Assembly: GCF_000022565.1 (NCBI RefSeq)
Contig: NC_012483.1
Location: 2,666,001-2,730,000 of the forward strand
Direction of reading: 5' to 3'
From: Acidobacterium capsulatum ATCC 51196
GTDB taxonomy: Bacteria > Acidobacteriota > Terriglobia > Terriglobales > Acidobacteriaceae
Length of the DNA: 64,000 nt
In this document: positions 1 to 8,665 of the stretch, one piece after another
Numbering within the stretch: position 1 is the first letter of the stretch
How the letters are laid out: the number at the start of each line of letters is the position of its first letter
Made by a program: the position numbers and the translations under genes
The notes under the pieces: generated by a model
The model's database searches: none
What the model was told of the DNA's origin: nothing
What the model saw: only the letters and a program-made list of their open reading frames with translations

Positions 1-39
1 GGCGAGCGCAGAGAGATGGGAACGATTGGTTTCGGTCAT
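1..39 (-). CDS. 5' end of a leftward gene, truncated by the window edge
   Basis: An ATG on the minus strand at 39 opens a frame that runs off the left edge (MTETNRSHLSALA...). An AGGAG-like stretch lies upstream, at a longer than ideal spacing of about 12 bases. The gene would follow galK in the same direction. Thirteen codons are too few to name a product, and the reading frame is only tentative. Confidence 0.3.
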   Translation of the reverse strand, partial: MTETNRSHLSALA

Positions 40-313
40 GAAGGCTAAACATCTCCTAAAACCCGGGCCAGAGCCTCAAGATGGCCGGTTCCGGGGCATT
101 CGTTGGTTTTGGGCCCGGGAAAAAGAACACACAATACGCAATCCCCAGCCGTCCGGTATTCCGGGCTGTGAAGGTATCCCTCTGCCGTTCCCTGAGTTTG
201 CTCCGGCGGGGGGAAGGTCGGAAGCACCACGGGAGCCACTGCTCCACGTTTTACCACTGGCCTCCACGAGGAAATCGTGAAAACTCCTGCCAGTTCCATG
301 TTGCAGCAAACCA

Positions 314-1474
314 CTAAACTTGGCGAGCGCCTGCGGCAGCTTTGCAGAGATAGATGTCCGCTTGGATGCCGGTGGCGGACAAATAGCCTTCTTTCAGGCG
401 TTGAGCAAAGGCCTCCGCTGCATGAACCGGCACCAGATTCACTGTGCAACCGCCAAACCCTCCTCCGGTCAGTCGGCTTCCAATGCAGTCTGCATGCTCG
501 TGCGCCAGCTTCACCAGCAGGTCGGCCTCAGGGCAACTGGCTTCAAAATCATCACGATAGCTGGCATGTGCCTCCGCCATCAGCCGCCCCATCTCCTTGA
601 GATTCCCTGCGTCGAGCGCGGCGGCGGCAGCCACGGTGCGGGAGTTCTCCGTGATGATGTGCCGGCAGCGGCGATATACATTGTCCCGCATCTGGGGCCG
701 GGCTTTTTCCAGGTCGTGGACGCTGGCGTCGCGCAGCGCATGAATTTCCGGACGCAGATTATGCAGAACGGCCGTGCCCTCCGCCACTTCGGCGCGGCGA
801 ACCTTGTAAGCGCCATCCGCATGCGAGTGCTTCACCATGCTGTTGATGATGACCAGGCTGATGTCGTGCGGCAGAGGAGCCAGACGGTACTCAAGGCTGC
901 GGCAGTCCAGCAGCAGCGCGTGGTCTGCGGCTCCGCATGCGGAAACAAATTGATCCATGATGCCGCAGGGCGCGCCCACGTACTCGTTCTCGGCCCGCTG
1001 GCTCAGGCGCGCCACTTCGGGGCCGCTGAGGCGCTTCCCGGCCATATGCAGCATGGCCAGTGCGGAGGCCACCTCAATGGACGCCGAGGAACTCAGGCCC
1101 GCGCCCAGCGGCACATTGCCGGCAATCGTCATCGAAAACGCCGGAACCCGGATGCCCATCTGACTCAGGACCGCGTGCACTCCCATGGGGTAGTCATGCC
1201 ATTGCCCGGTGCCGTGGGGCGGAACCGCAGCGGCATCGAACGAGGCCTCCACATTAAAGTTCTGCGAATACAGCACGACGCGGCCGTCCTTGCGTGGCGA
1301 AATGGCCACAGTCGTCTCCAGGTCAATCGCCGCCGGAAAAACGAATCCTTCCGCATAATCGGTATGCTCGCCAATCAGGTTGACGCGGCCCGGCGCAACA
1401 AACAGTGCTGTTGGTTCCTCGCCAAAATGCTTTGTGTGTCCTGCAGCCAGGGTGTGCTTATCCATCATCGTCAT
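314..1474 (-). CDS. galK: galactokinase
   Basis: This enzyme phosphorylates galactose with ATP to galactose-1-phosphate, the first step of the Leloir pathway, in the cytoplasm. The 386-residue product has the GHMP-kinase hallmarks in order: the N-terminal galactokinase signature GRVNLIGEHTDY, the ATP-binding loop LGAGLSSSASIE, and the C-terminal GGGFGGCTVNLV motif. The length matches the family. The frame is open to 1537, but I chose the ATG at 1474: it lies two bases after the stop of the decarboxylase gene (tag-aa-ATG), and the conserved region then starts at the usual distance. A purine-rich AGAAGAA serves as ribosome-binding site inside the end of the upstream gene, so translational coupling is likely. 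No galT or galE is visible here, although a leftward gene may follow at the window edge. Confidence 0.93.
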   Translation of the reverse strand: MTMMDKHTLAAGHTKHFGEEPTALFVAPGRVNLIGEHTDYAEGFVFPAAIDLETTVAISPRKDGRVVLYSQNFNVEASFDAAAVPPHGTGQWHDYPMGVHAVLSQMGIRVPAFSMTIAGNVPLGAGLSSSASIEVASALAMLHMAGKRLSGPEVARLSQRAENEYVGAPCGIMDQFVSACGAADHALLLDCRSLEYRLAPLPHDISLVIINSMVKHSHADGAYKVRRAEVAEGTAVLHNLRPEIHALRDASVHDLEKARPQMRDNVYRRCRHIITENSRTVAAAAALDAGNLKEMGRLMAEAHASYRDDFEASCPEADLLVKLAHEHADCIGSRLTGGGFGGCTVNLVPVHAAEAFAQRLKEGYLSATGIQADIYLCKAAAGARQV

Positions 1475-1476
1475 TT

Positions 1477-2868
1477 CTATCGTTCTTCTTTCACTTTCGC
1501 CAGTGCCGCGTGCGTGGCGTCTTTCACGCGATTCCATATTTCATCCATCCAGACAAGATGCTCTGGCTTCATCAGCACAGACCGTAGGCAGGTCACGGTG
1601 GCATTCTCTTGAGCGTCTCGCCAGGCGCCGGCCGCAAACAGCGATGCCGGCATCTGCACCAGCGCCAGATGCAGATCCCGCGCCGCAGCTTCGTCAAAAA
1701 CAGCCTGCGCCCGCGCAGAGGACTCTTCCACGCTCTCTCCCCGCACCGCCCACACCACAATGTCCAGTTCAGGTTCCATCGGCGCCAGGCAGTCAGGACT
1801 CCCTGCCAGCCGCTCATGCAGGAGCAGCGCCGCTTTCCGGCTGGCCTCCAGCCCCTGCGCAAACTCCCCGCCCGTCACCAGCGGCAGAGCCTGTTGCGTT
1901 GCCCACAGGGCCACGGCTGACGCACCCGCACGCGAACACTCCAGGCTGATCTCCCCCAGGTGCAACTCGCCCGAGGTGAAATAGGTATAAGGCGAGTCAT
2001 GCTTATAAAAGCGTCCCACCGCCGGATCGCGGAAGAGCACGCATCCGCACCCATACGGCTGCAGGCCGTGTTTATGCGGGTCCACCACAATCGAGTCGGC
2101 CTCCGCGATTCGTTCATAAGCGCGGCGTGCCTCAGCGGCCAGATTGCCCGCCAGCTTGAAATAGCCTCCATAGGCCGCATCCACGTGTATGCGAAACCCG
2201 TATTGCTCCCGCAGCGCCAGCACTTCCGGCAGCGGATCCACTGCTCCCAGCCCGGTCGTCCCCAGCGTCACCACCACCGTGCCGACATCGCCTTCCGCCA
2301 CACGGCTGGCGAGGGCCTCCATATTCATTCGCCCCCATCGATCCGCCGGAATCGCCGCAAACGGCAGCTTCAGTACCGAGCTGATGCGCTGGTGCGTGTA
2401 GTGCGCCTGCGCCGAAGCCACCACATGCTTGCCGGGCAAAATCTGCCCAGCCACCCACAGCGCCTCCAGGTTGGCAAAGGTGCCTCCGCTGGTCAGATGG
2501 CCCAGAAACTCCCGCCATCCGAACATTCCGGCAATTTCGCGCACAGCCTCTATCTCCATGGCCGAGCTGGCGCGGCCCCCATCGAGGGCGTGGTTATTCG
2601 GGTTCACGGCCATTGCCATGGCGTAGGCGGCGCGGGCTACCGGATGCGGCGGCTTCAGCATCTGCCCGGCGTATAAAGGATGAAAGTAGGGATAGTTGTC
2701 CCGCATGCGCTCGACAGCGGCGGCTAAAGCGGCAGCCGCTCTCTCCCGGCCCGGCAGCGGAGTCTCCGGTCCTGATGGCAGGTCAAAGCCTGCGGAGAGC
2801 AGCTCCAGGGCTCGGACAACAGCGTCCGGCATGGGGTCGAGCAAAGGAAAGGCCATCGCACTCAGCAT
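1477..2868 (-). CDS. group II pyridoxal-phosphate-dependent amino acid decarboxylase
   Basis: This is a PLP enzyme of the aromatic-amino-acid/glutamate decarboxylase superfamily. Visible marks are HLTSGGTFANLEAL (phosphate contact region), HVDAAYGG (Asp that pairs with the pyridine nitrogen), and DPHKHGLQPYGCG, whose Lys should form the Schiff base. At about 463 residues it fits group II decarboxylases and related tyrosine/aspartate decarboxylases; the substrate cannot be decided from sequence. Start ATGs at 2868 and 2856 are both possible. The gene reads directly into galK with a two-base gap, an odd metabolic pairing. Its promoter must lie in the 300-base gap shared with the divergent cold-shock gene. 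Confidence 0.85.
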   Translation of the reverse strand: MLSAMAFPLLDPMPDAVVRALELLSAGFDLPSGPETPLPGRERAAAALAAAVERMRDNYPYFHPLYAGQMLKPPHPVARAAYAMAMAVNPNNHALDGGRASSAMEIEAVREIAGMFGWREFLGHLTSGGTFANLEALWVAGQILPGKHVVASAQAHYTHQRISSVLKLPFAAIPADRWGRMNMEALASRVAEGDVGTVVVTLGTTGLGAVDPLPEVLALREQYGFRIHVDAAYGGYFKLAGNLAAEARRAYERIAEADSIVVDPHKHGLQPYGCGCVLFRDPAVGRFYKHDSPYTYFTSGELHLGEISLECSRAGASAVALWATQQALPLVTGGEFAQGLEASRKAALLLHERLAGSPDCLAPMEPELDIVVWAVRGESVEESSARAQAVFDEAAARDLHLALVQMPASLFAAGAWRDAQENATVTCLRSVLMKPEHLVWMDEIWNRVKDATHAALAKVKEER

Positions 2869-3169
2869 ACTGGCTTCTGGCGCGCCGCACGATGGTCTCA
2901 ATCAACCATTCCGGTGGCTTTCCGGCCCCGGACGCCTCATTTGTTCTCAGATAATAGAAAGGTGACTGGAGACGGACCTCGATTGTTACTTTTTATTGAA
3001 CCGTTACTATTGACACCGAACGTCCTCAACTGATTTGCAAAACTCTGCTAGACTGGGCGTGCGTTAGAACCGAACCGGGCAAAAGCAGTTCTCGCCCAGT
3101 AGTTGTGCAAGTTTCTGCCAGTGAGGCTCCGATTCACTCCAGCGCAATTCATTCCAGGAAAAAGCAACA
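2869..3169. promoter_or_regulatory. divergent intergenic region between decarboxylase and cold-shock gene
   Basis: This 300-base gap carries no convincing ORF. Rightward promoter-like pieces are a TTGACA at 3010-3015 and an extended -10-like TGCTAGACT at 3046-3054, but they are not at standard spacing to each other. If transcription starts near 3060, the cold-shock mRNA has a leader of about 110 bases, as is common for csp genes. Assignment of either promoter is tentative. Confidence 0.35.
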
Positions 3170-3370
3170 ATGGAACAAGGTACTGTGAAGTGGTTTAACG
3201 ACGCGAAGGGCTTCGGCTTCATCTCGCGCCAGAATGGCGAAGATGTCTTCGTGCACTACTCGGCCATCAGCTCGAATGGCTTCCGTAGTCTGCAAGAAGG
3301 TCAGGCCGTGCAGTTCAACGTCGTTAAGGGGCCAAAGGGCTGGCAGGCAGCAGACGTTCAGCCTCTGTAA
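3170..3370 (+). CDS. cold-shock domain protein (CspA family)
   Basis: This is a 66-residue single cold-shock (OB-fold) domain protein. The RNP1-type motif KGFGFISR and RNP2-type motif VFVHYSAI are intact, preceded by the family-typical start [11 protein letters not shown]. Such proteins bind single-stranded nucleic acid and act as RNA chaperones. The ATG is preceded by AGGAA at about ten bases. It is monocistronic, ending at a strong UUCG-capped terminator. Whether it is cold-induced or constitutive cannot be told from the protein. Confidence 0.95.
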   Translation: MEQGTVKWFNDAKGFGFISRQNGEDVFVHYSAISSNGFRSLQEGQAVQFNVVKGPKGWQAADVQPL

Positions 3371-3396
3371 GACGCAAACAAATTACAAGAAACAAC

Positions 3397-3426
3397 AAAG
3401 GAAGCGGGCTTCGGCTTGCTTCCTTT
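3397..3426 (+). terminator. rho-independent terminator of the cold-shock gene
   Basis: A nine-base perfect outer stem (AAAGGAAGC / GCTTCCTTT) is extended by four inner pairs, two of them G-U, and closed by a TTCG tetraloop. The 3' arm ends in TTT and is followed by GCATTTT. It lies 26 bases after the stop codon. Confidence 0.85.
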
Positions 3427-3569
3427 GCATTTTGGGCGATAGATCCCAGCTTTTCCCCGCCGGCCCCGGCGCTTTTGGTCCCGTTGAAAAATCACGCTTC
3501 CGGAACATTTCGGCCCGTAATCGCGTATGATGCTTTTTCCCGCTCGAAGCTTATTTCCAAGGAGGACCA

Positions 3570-5666
3570 ATGCAACTCATGCGATACAAGGCGGCCCTGG
3601 CTGCCGCCGGGCTCGCTGCGACTCTCGGCCTGACCGTGACGGCCGTGGCGCAGAAGGCTCCCACTGCCAAACCCAAATCCGTAGCCGTTCCGAAAGTGAT
3701 TCCCGGCTTTGATGCCAGCGCCATGGACACCTCGGCCAACCCCTGCGACAACTTCTACCAGTTCGCCTGCGGCAACTACGCCAAGCTGCACCCCATCCCG
3801 AACGACCTGCCGGAGTACGACCAGTTCGTCTCGCTCTACGAGTTCAACACGGCCGCCCTGCACCGCCTCGTCGTGCAGGCTGCGCATGCCGGGCCCAACC
3901 GCAGCGCCAACCAGCAGAAGATCGGCGACTATTACCAGGCCTGCATGGACACCTCGCAGATCAATAAAGACGGCACCGCGCCGCTCAAGCCCATGCTGGA
4001 TCGCATCAATGATCTGACCAGCAAGAAGCAGTTGCCCGCGCTGCTCGCTGACCTGAACAACCAGGACGTCACCGCCTTCGTCAACTTCGGCTCCCAGCAG
4101 GACCTGAAGGACGCCAGCAAAGAGATTGCGGTCATCGATCAGGGCGGCCTCGGCCTGCCCAACCGCGGCTATTACTTCCGCAAAGATGCGCGCAGCGTAA
4201 AGCTCCGTGAGCAGTACGTCCAGCACATCGCCAACGTTCTGCACCTGCTCGGCGACTCAGACGCCCAGGCGCAGTCCGAAGCCAAAAACATCATGCAACT
4301 CGAGACTAATCTGGCCCAGTCCTCGATGGGCATTGTCGAGCGCCGCGATCCGCACAAGACCTACCACATCGAGACCGTCAAGGCCTTTGCCCCGACCGTG
4401 CCCGTGCTCAACATGCCCGAGTTCCTCAAGGCCATCGGCGCGCCCCCTGTCTCCTCGCTCAACGTTGCGGTCCCCGGCTTCTTCACCGCGCTGAACAAGA
4501 CCATTCAGGACACGCCGCTTTCCACCATCAAGAACTACCTGCGCTTCCACCTGGCCGACTCTTACGCCTCGCGGCTGCCCGAGCAGTTCGATCAGGAAAA
4601 CTTTGCTTTCTACGGCCGTGACCTCACGGGAACTCCGCAGCAGCAGCCTCGCTGGAAGCGCTGCGTGAACTCGACCGACAGCGCGCTGGGCGATGCTCTT
4701 GGCCAGTTGTACGTGGCGAAGTACTTCACGCCCAGCCAGAAGAAGGAAGCTCTGACCATGGTCCACGGCATCGAAGCCGCCATGGGCAAAGACATTGAGC
4801 AGAGCGACTGGATGAGCGCCGCCACCAAGCAGAAGGCTCTTCAGAAGCTGCACATGATCGCCGACAAGATCGGTTATCCCAACAAGTGGCGCAGCTATGC
4901 CAAGCTCACCATCAAGCCGGATGATGCGCTCGGCAACTCCATGCGTGCCCGTGTCTTCGAGAGCGCCTATCAGCTCAACAAGATCGGCAAGCCCGTGGAC
5001 CGCAACGAGTGGTTCATGACGCCGCCCACCGTCAATGCCTATTACGATCCCAGCCAGAACACCATCAACTTCCCGGCTGGCATTCTGCAGCCTCCGTTCT
5101 ATGACAAGAACGAGCCGGCCGCGGTCAACTACGGCCACATCGGCGCCGTCGTGGGTCACGAGCTCACGCATGGCTTTGATGACCAGGGTTCGCAGTTTGA
5201 CGGCAAGGGCAACCTCGACGACTGGTGGACGCCGCAGGACAAGAAGAACTTCAACGAGCGCACCGCCTGCATCGCCAACGAGTACAGCAGCTTCACTGAC
5301 GCAGGCCTGCACGTCAACGGCAAGCTCACGCTGGGCGAAGACACGGCCGACAACGGCGGTGTTCACCTGGCTTTGATGGCCCTCATGGCGCGTCAGGCCA
5401 TGGATGGCGGCCACATCTCGGGCCCTGCTGCCACAGGCATGGCAGCCAAGTACACGCCGGAGCAGCAGTTCTTCATCGCGTTTGCGCAGAACTGGTGCTC
5501 CAACATGCGCCCGCAGATGACGCGCATGCTCATTCAATCGGACCCGCACGCTCCCGACGCCATTCGCGTCAAGGGTGTGCTCGACAACATGCCGCAGTTT
5601 GACAAAGCCTTCAGTTGCCACGTGGGCCAGCCCATGGACGCGGCCAAGAAGTGCAGCGTCTGGTAG
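3570..5666 (+). CDS. secreted M13 family zinc metallopeptidase (neprilysin/PepO-like)
   Basis: This 698-residue product begins with a signal peptide (Lys-containing n-region, Ala/Leu core, likely cleavage after VTAVAQ). The mature enzyme should act outside the cytoplasm on oligopeptides. The zinc site HELTH lies in VVGHELTHGFDDQGSQ. The third ligand lies in GEDTADNGG; the family consensus is ENxxD, so this copy has Glu-Asp-Thr-Ala-Asp. A NAYYDP substrate motif and the C-terminal CxVW are also present. A strong AAGGAGGA sits four bases before the ATG. It stands alone and ends at a stem-loop terminator. Acidobacteria often carry several paralogues, so a specific role cannot be assigned. Confidence 0.93.
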   Translation: MQLMRYKAALAAAGLAATLGLTVTAVAQKAPTAKPKSVAVPKVIPGFDASAMDTSANPCDNFYQFACGNYAKLHPIPNDLPEYDQFVSLYEFNTAALHRLVVQAAHAGPNRSANQQKIGDYYQACMDTSQINKDGTAPLKPMLDRINDLTSKKQLPALLADLNNQDVTAFVNFGSQQDLKDASKEIAVIDQGGLGLPNRGYYFRKDARSVKLREQYVQHIANVLHLLGDSDAQAQSEAKNIMQLETNLAQSSMGIVERRDPHKTYHIETVKAFAPTVPVLNMPEFLKAIGAPPVSSLNVAVPGFFTALNKTIQDTPLSTIKNYLRFHLADSYASRLPEQFDQENFAFYGRDLTGTPQQQPRWKRCVNSTDSALGDALGQLYVAKYFTPSQKKEALTMVHGIEAAMGKDIEQSDWMSAATKQKALQKLHMIADKIGYPNKWRSYAKLTIKPDDALGNSMRARVFESAYQLNKIGKPVDRNEWFMTPPTVNAYYDPSQNTINFPAGILQPPFYDKNEPAAVNYGHIGAVVGHELTHGFDDQGSQFDGKGNLDDWWTPQDKKNFNERTACIANEYSSFTDAGLHVNGKLTLGEDTADNGGVHLALMALMARQAMDGGHISGPAATGMAAKYTPEQQFFIAFAQNWCSNMRPQMTRMLIQSDPHAPDAIRVKGVLDNMPQFDKAFSCHVGQPMDAAKKCSVW

Positions 5667-5687
5667 TTGCACCCAATCACCCAAAAA

Positions 5688-5714
5688 AAGAGGGACGCGA
5701 AATGCGTCCCTCTT
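5688..5714 (+). terminator. terminator after the M13 peptidase
   Basis: Eleven-base perfect stem AAGAGGGACGC / GCGTCCCTCTT with a five-base loop, preceded by seven A residues on the left, so it could also work leftward. A near copy of the same hairpin occurs at 5858-5882. Confidence 0.75.
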
Positions 5715-5749
5715 CTCACGTTGGTGACAAACCTATGCAGCAATCGTTT

Positions 5750-5811
5750 TGTAACAGGGCATGACTTCAGTCATGCCGATCAAGCTCAATGAAATCAGCG
5801 GGCTTTAGCCC
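5750..5811 (+). repeat. REP-like two-hairpin element (solo copy A)
   Basis: A conserved head TGTAACAGG leads into an eight-base hairpin GGCATGAC-TTCA-GTCATGCC (5758-5777). After a 22-base spacer comes a four-base hairpin GGGC-TTTA-GCCC (5800-5811) followed by CTG. The same two-hairpin layout with nearly the same head and spacer recurs next to the RAYT gene at 58.2-59.0 kb and at 34.5 kb. It is probably a non-autonomous relative mobilised by that transposase. Confidence 0.75.
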
Positions 5812-5857
5812 CTGCGCGATGTTTGTTCTGCTCCAATTCAACTTTGTCAGCCGTCTG

Positions 5858-5882
5858 AGAGGGACGCGTCTCGCGTCCCTCT
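5858..5882 (-). terminator. stem-loop downstream of the metallophosphoesterase gene
   Basis: Eleven-base perfect stem AGAGGGACGCG / CGCGTCCCTCT with a three-base loop, 12 bases past the stop of the leftward metallophosphoesterase gene. It shares AGAGGGACGC...GCGTCCCTCTTCT with the hairpin at 5688-5714, so the two look like copies flanking the REP element. The leftward U-tract is poor. Confidence 0.55.
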
Positions 5883-5893
5883 TCTGAAACCTC

Positions 5894-6646
5894 TCACCGG
5901 CCTTCGCGCAGCCGCGTCGCCAGCCGGTCCGGCAGGCCCGCCCCGAGAATCCGCATCTGCGCCAGCCGCACATCGTAGGGCACGCGATAAAACATCACGA
6001 TTCCCTCGGCATCGTCATAAGTCGCAAACGCCGCGCGCCAGTCCCCATCGCGCGGCTGTCCCACCGAGCCGGGATTCAGCAGATAACGCGCCCCATCGCG
6101 CAGCACCAGTTGGTAGCACTCGCCCCGGTCGCGTGACCCATACTGCGGCGTCAGCCGGAACCACTCATGCCCGTTGGTGGCAAATCCGCCCTGCACATGC
6201 GTGTGGCCAAAGAAGTTGAGCCGCGTCTCCGCCTGGCACAGCGGCTGCCACGCATCCCGCACCGTCAGCACATACTGGTCTTCATCGAGCAGCGAGCCAT
6301 GCACACAGCTTACGGCTGGCCCATCAGGATGAATCGGCCCGGCCGCCATTTGCCGCAGCCATTGCGTGTGCTCTTCCGTCAGCACAGCCCGCGTCCATCG
6401 TGCGGCGCGGCTGGCAATGGGATTGAAGTCCTCGAGATCCGACAATCCGCAGCAGGCGCGGTCATGATTGCCGCGCACAAACACATTGCCAAACTGCCGC
6501 GCGCGGTCAATCACTTCGTTGGGATTCGCCCCGTAACCCACCACGTCTCCCAGATTCCAGACGCAATCATGCTCGGGCGCCGCCGCCATCACGGCGGTCA
6601 GCGCCTCAAGATTGGAATGAATGTCCGAGAGAATCAGCGCGCGCAT
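5894..6646 (-). CDS. calcineurin-like metallophosphoesterase (YfcE/MJ0936-type)
   Basis: This 250-residue cytoplasmic phosphoesterase has the full set of dimetal ligands: SDIHSN at the N-terminus, LGDVVGYG, RGNHD, and FFGHTHVQG near the C-terminus, followed by NPGSVGQPRDGD. This arrangement is typical of phosphodiesterases and diadenosine-tetraphosphatase-like hydrolases acting on small nucleotides; the real substrate is unknown. It has its own short unit between two leftward genes. No strong ribosome-binding site is evident. Confidence 0.88.
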   Translation of the reverse strand: MRALILSDIHSNLEALTAVMAAAPEHDCVWNLGDVVGYGANPNEVIDRARQFGNVFVRGNHDRACCGLSDLEDFNPIASRAARWTRAVLTEEHTQWLRQMAAGPIHPDGPAVSCVHGSLLDEDQYVLTVRDAWQPLCQAETRLNFFGHTHVQGGFATNGHEWFRLTPQYGSRDRGECYQLVLRDGARYLLNPGSVGQPRDGDWRAAFATYDDAEGIVMFYRVPYDVRLAQMRILGAGLPDRLATRLREGR

Positions 6647-6740
6647 GAGGACCCAATTCCCACTCTAACGGCAACCCACCGGCATTCCAAGCCCCGGAAT
6701 ACTTCCCGCGCATCATTCCATCTCAGGTGTCCGCTTGCCC

Positions 6741-7883
6741 TCAGCCCGCACTGTACGCCCGCTCCTTCCATGTGGCCTGCACGCCGAGCAGCTTGCGCAT
6801 CAGCGAGACCCATTGCAGCACCAGCAGCACCGCAATCCCCAGCGGATGCAGCAGCACGCTCCGCCACGACTGCTGGTAACGCCATGAGGCCACCACGCGC
6901 GGCAGATATCCGGCAGCGACGGCGGCCGCTGCGCAGGCAGCCGGCAGCGAGTGCATCGCCCCGGCCCCGTTCCACAGCATCCACACCAGCAGCGGCAAGG
7001 GCAACACCTGCCCCAGCCCCAGCAGCAGCGTGAAGGGGCCAATGCGCGCGGGCGCAGCCAATCCCTCCGTGGCGTTCTTGCCCAGTCCGCGCCACACCTC
7101 GGGGGCGCTGCGATACATCCGGCACGTCGCCAGATGCGTCAAATCCGCCAGATCGGTGCGCAGCCCCACGCTACGGTAGCGCTGCGGCAGCAGCAGACCA
7201 TCGTGCATCGTGGTCCGAATCGCCGAATGCCCGCAGCTACGCAGGTAGGCATGCCGGTCCGTCAACATGAACTGACCGCAGCCCGCCGCAAAGCCCGGCG
7301 AAGTCGCATACCGGCGCATCATCGCCAGCGGTAAAAATCCCAGCAGCACAAAGTGAATCAGCGGCAGCAGCAGCCATTCCAAAAGGGTCTTGGTTTCCTG
7401 GCGGGGAAAGCCACTCACCAGCGCCGCGCCGGACTTGCGCTGAAAGGCCACCATCCGCGCCAGCGCTCGCGGCGCGAGCCGCACATCCGCATCCAGAAAG
7501 CAAAGCAGCTCATAGCGCGCCAGCCCGCCCAGCACATAGCAGGCATGCTGCTTGCCATTCCAGCCCTCGGGCAATGGGGGAGCCGTCGCCAGCCGCAAGC
7601 GTGCGTCCTTGCGCGCATGGGCACGTACCACATCCGCCGTGCCGTCGGTCGAGGCATCGTCCAGCACAATCAATTCCAGATCCACGCCGGTCGATCGCAA
7701 CACGCTTTCCACGGCCGCGCCAATCGACAATTCTTCATTGCGCGCCGGAATCAGCACGGAAATCTTCGGCCTGCCGTCATCGGCATCCGGCTGCGGAGGC
7801 TCGGCGAAATACAGCAGATTGCACAGAAACAGCAGGCAGGGCAGCAGCGCGCATACCAGCGCGGCCAGAGCAATCCACATCAT
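6741..7883 (-). CDS. membrane glycosyltransferase family 2, carotenoid-type (CrtQ-like)
   Basis: This 380-residue GT-A protein has an N-terminal membrane segment (about residues 1-24), the GT2 core SVLIPARNEE...DDASTDGTADV, the metal-binding CFLDADVRL and several C-terminal hydrophobic segments. The domain order matches CrtQ, which adds a sugar to diaponeurosporenoic acid in staphyloxanthin synthesis. It is last in a five-gene operon; the start at 7883 overlaps the stop of the acyltransferase as ATGA. The operon context supports a role in carotenoid glycosylation, but the sugar donor and the exact carotenoid are inferred. Confidence 0.8.
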   Translation of the reverse strand: MMWIALAALVCALLPCLLFLCNLLYFAEPPQPDADDGRPKISVLIPARNEELSIGAAVESVLRSTGVDLELIVLDDASTDGTADVVRAHARKDARLRLATAPPLPEGWNGKQHACYVLGGLARYELLCFLDADVRLAPRALARMVAFQRKSGAALVSGFPRQETKTLLEWLLLPLIHFVLLGFLPLAMMRRYATSPGFAAGCGQFMLTDRHAYLRSCGHSAIRTTMHDGLLLPQRYRSVGLRTDLADLTHLATCRMYRSAPEVWRGLGKNATEGLAAPARIGPFTLLLGLGQVLPLPLLVWMLWNGAGAMHSLPAACAAAAVAAGYLPRVVASWRYQQSWRSVLLHPLGIAVLLVLQWVSLMRKLLGVQATWKERAYSAG

Positions 7884-8665
7884 GGCTGGCGGTTCCTGCC
7901 ACGTCCATGCGCCAACGACTGCCACAAAGAATACACACTCCCCATCCCGCGCCCTCCTTCGAGAATAGTCTCAAACCCCGCAGCATCGCGCGCGGCAGAC
8001 ATCTGCATCAGCTCATCGGATGCAGCCGTCAGCGCGCCGGCCAGACGCGCATTCACGCTCTCCACTGCTCTCGATTCGTCCGTCGCGGGAAAAATTTCGG
8101 GCGCGCCGCAGTTCACCAGCACCTCCGGTAGCCGTTCATTCCAGAAGGTATACTCCACCGCCAGAGGAAGCACCGTCACGCGCGGCAGCCGCGCCGCCAG
8201 CACGCTCAATCCCGCGCGAAACATGAGCGGCCGCGGCCTCACATCCGTGAACGCACCTTGCGGAGTCATCCACAGCACCGAGCGGGGCCGCGAAAAGATC
8301 TGCTGGCTGGCATGCAGAAACTGCGCCGCACCACGCGGCGAATGCTGCTCCACTGGAAATAATCCCATACGGCGCAGAACGCTGTAGCGCTCCGCTTCCA
8401 CGGCATCCATGGGACCGTAGTGATCGTGCTCGGGCAGCAGAGCATGCGCCACGATCATGCAGGTCAGCGGGTCCCACCAGGAGGGATGATTCAGCGCCAC
8501 CACCAGCGCGCCGTTCTCCTCTTCTGCAGCCTGCTCAAAGCGCGCCGCATGGGCCAGCCGCACGGCGCGAAAATGCCTCGGTACATACCAGCGCAGGTAG
8601 AGCCGGAACCACGCGAGCATGGCTCGCGAGGGGCGCGGCAGCACACTGCGCCGGGCGCTCTTCAT
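7880..8665 (-). CDS. 1-acyl-glycerol-phosphate-type acyltransferase (PlsC family)
   Basis: This 261-residue acyltransferase has the HX4D catalytic motif in NHPSWWDPLT, and a conserved Pro-rich region MTPQGAFTDVRPRP that takes the place of the FPEGTR block. It overlaps both neighbours as ATGA, so it is translated as part of the carotenoid operon. In staphyloxanthin-like pathways an acyltransferase (CrtO) esterifies the glycosylated carotenoid; CrtO itself is a different, membrane-spanning family, so the equivalence is functional inference only. A general phospholipid role is the alternative. Confidence 0.78.
   Translation of the reverse strand: MKSARRSVLPRPSRAMLAWFRLYLRWYVPRHFRAVRLAHAARFEQAAEEENGALVVALNHPSWWDPLTCMIVAHALLPEHDHYGPMDAVEAERYSVLRRMGLFPVEQHSPRGAAQFLHASQQIFSRPRSVLWMTPQGAFTDVRPRPLMFRAGLSVLAARLPRVTVLPLAVEYTFWNERLPEVLVNCGAPEIFPATDESRAVESVNARLAGALTAASDELMQMSAARDAAGFETILEGGRGMGSVYSLWQSLAHGRGRNRQP

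Noticed and set aside
26-449. Several 60-130-residue ORFs at the left edge
   Set aside because: They have shadow-type composition, overlap galK or each other, and have no start signals. Only the short leftward start at 39 was kept, at low confidence.
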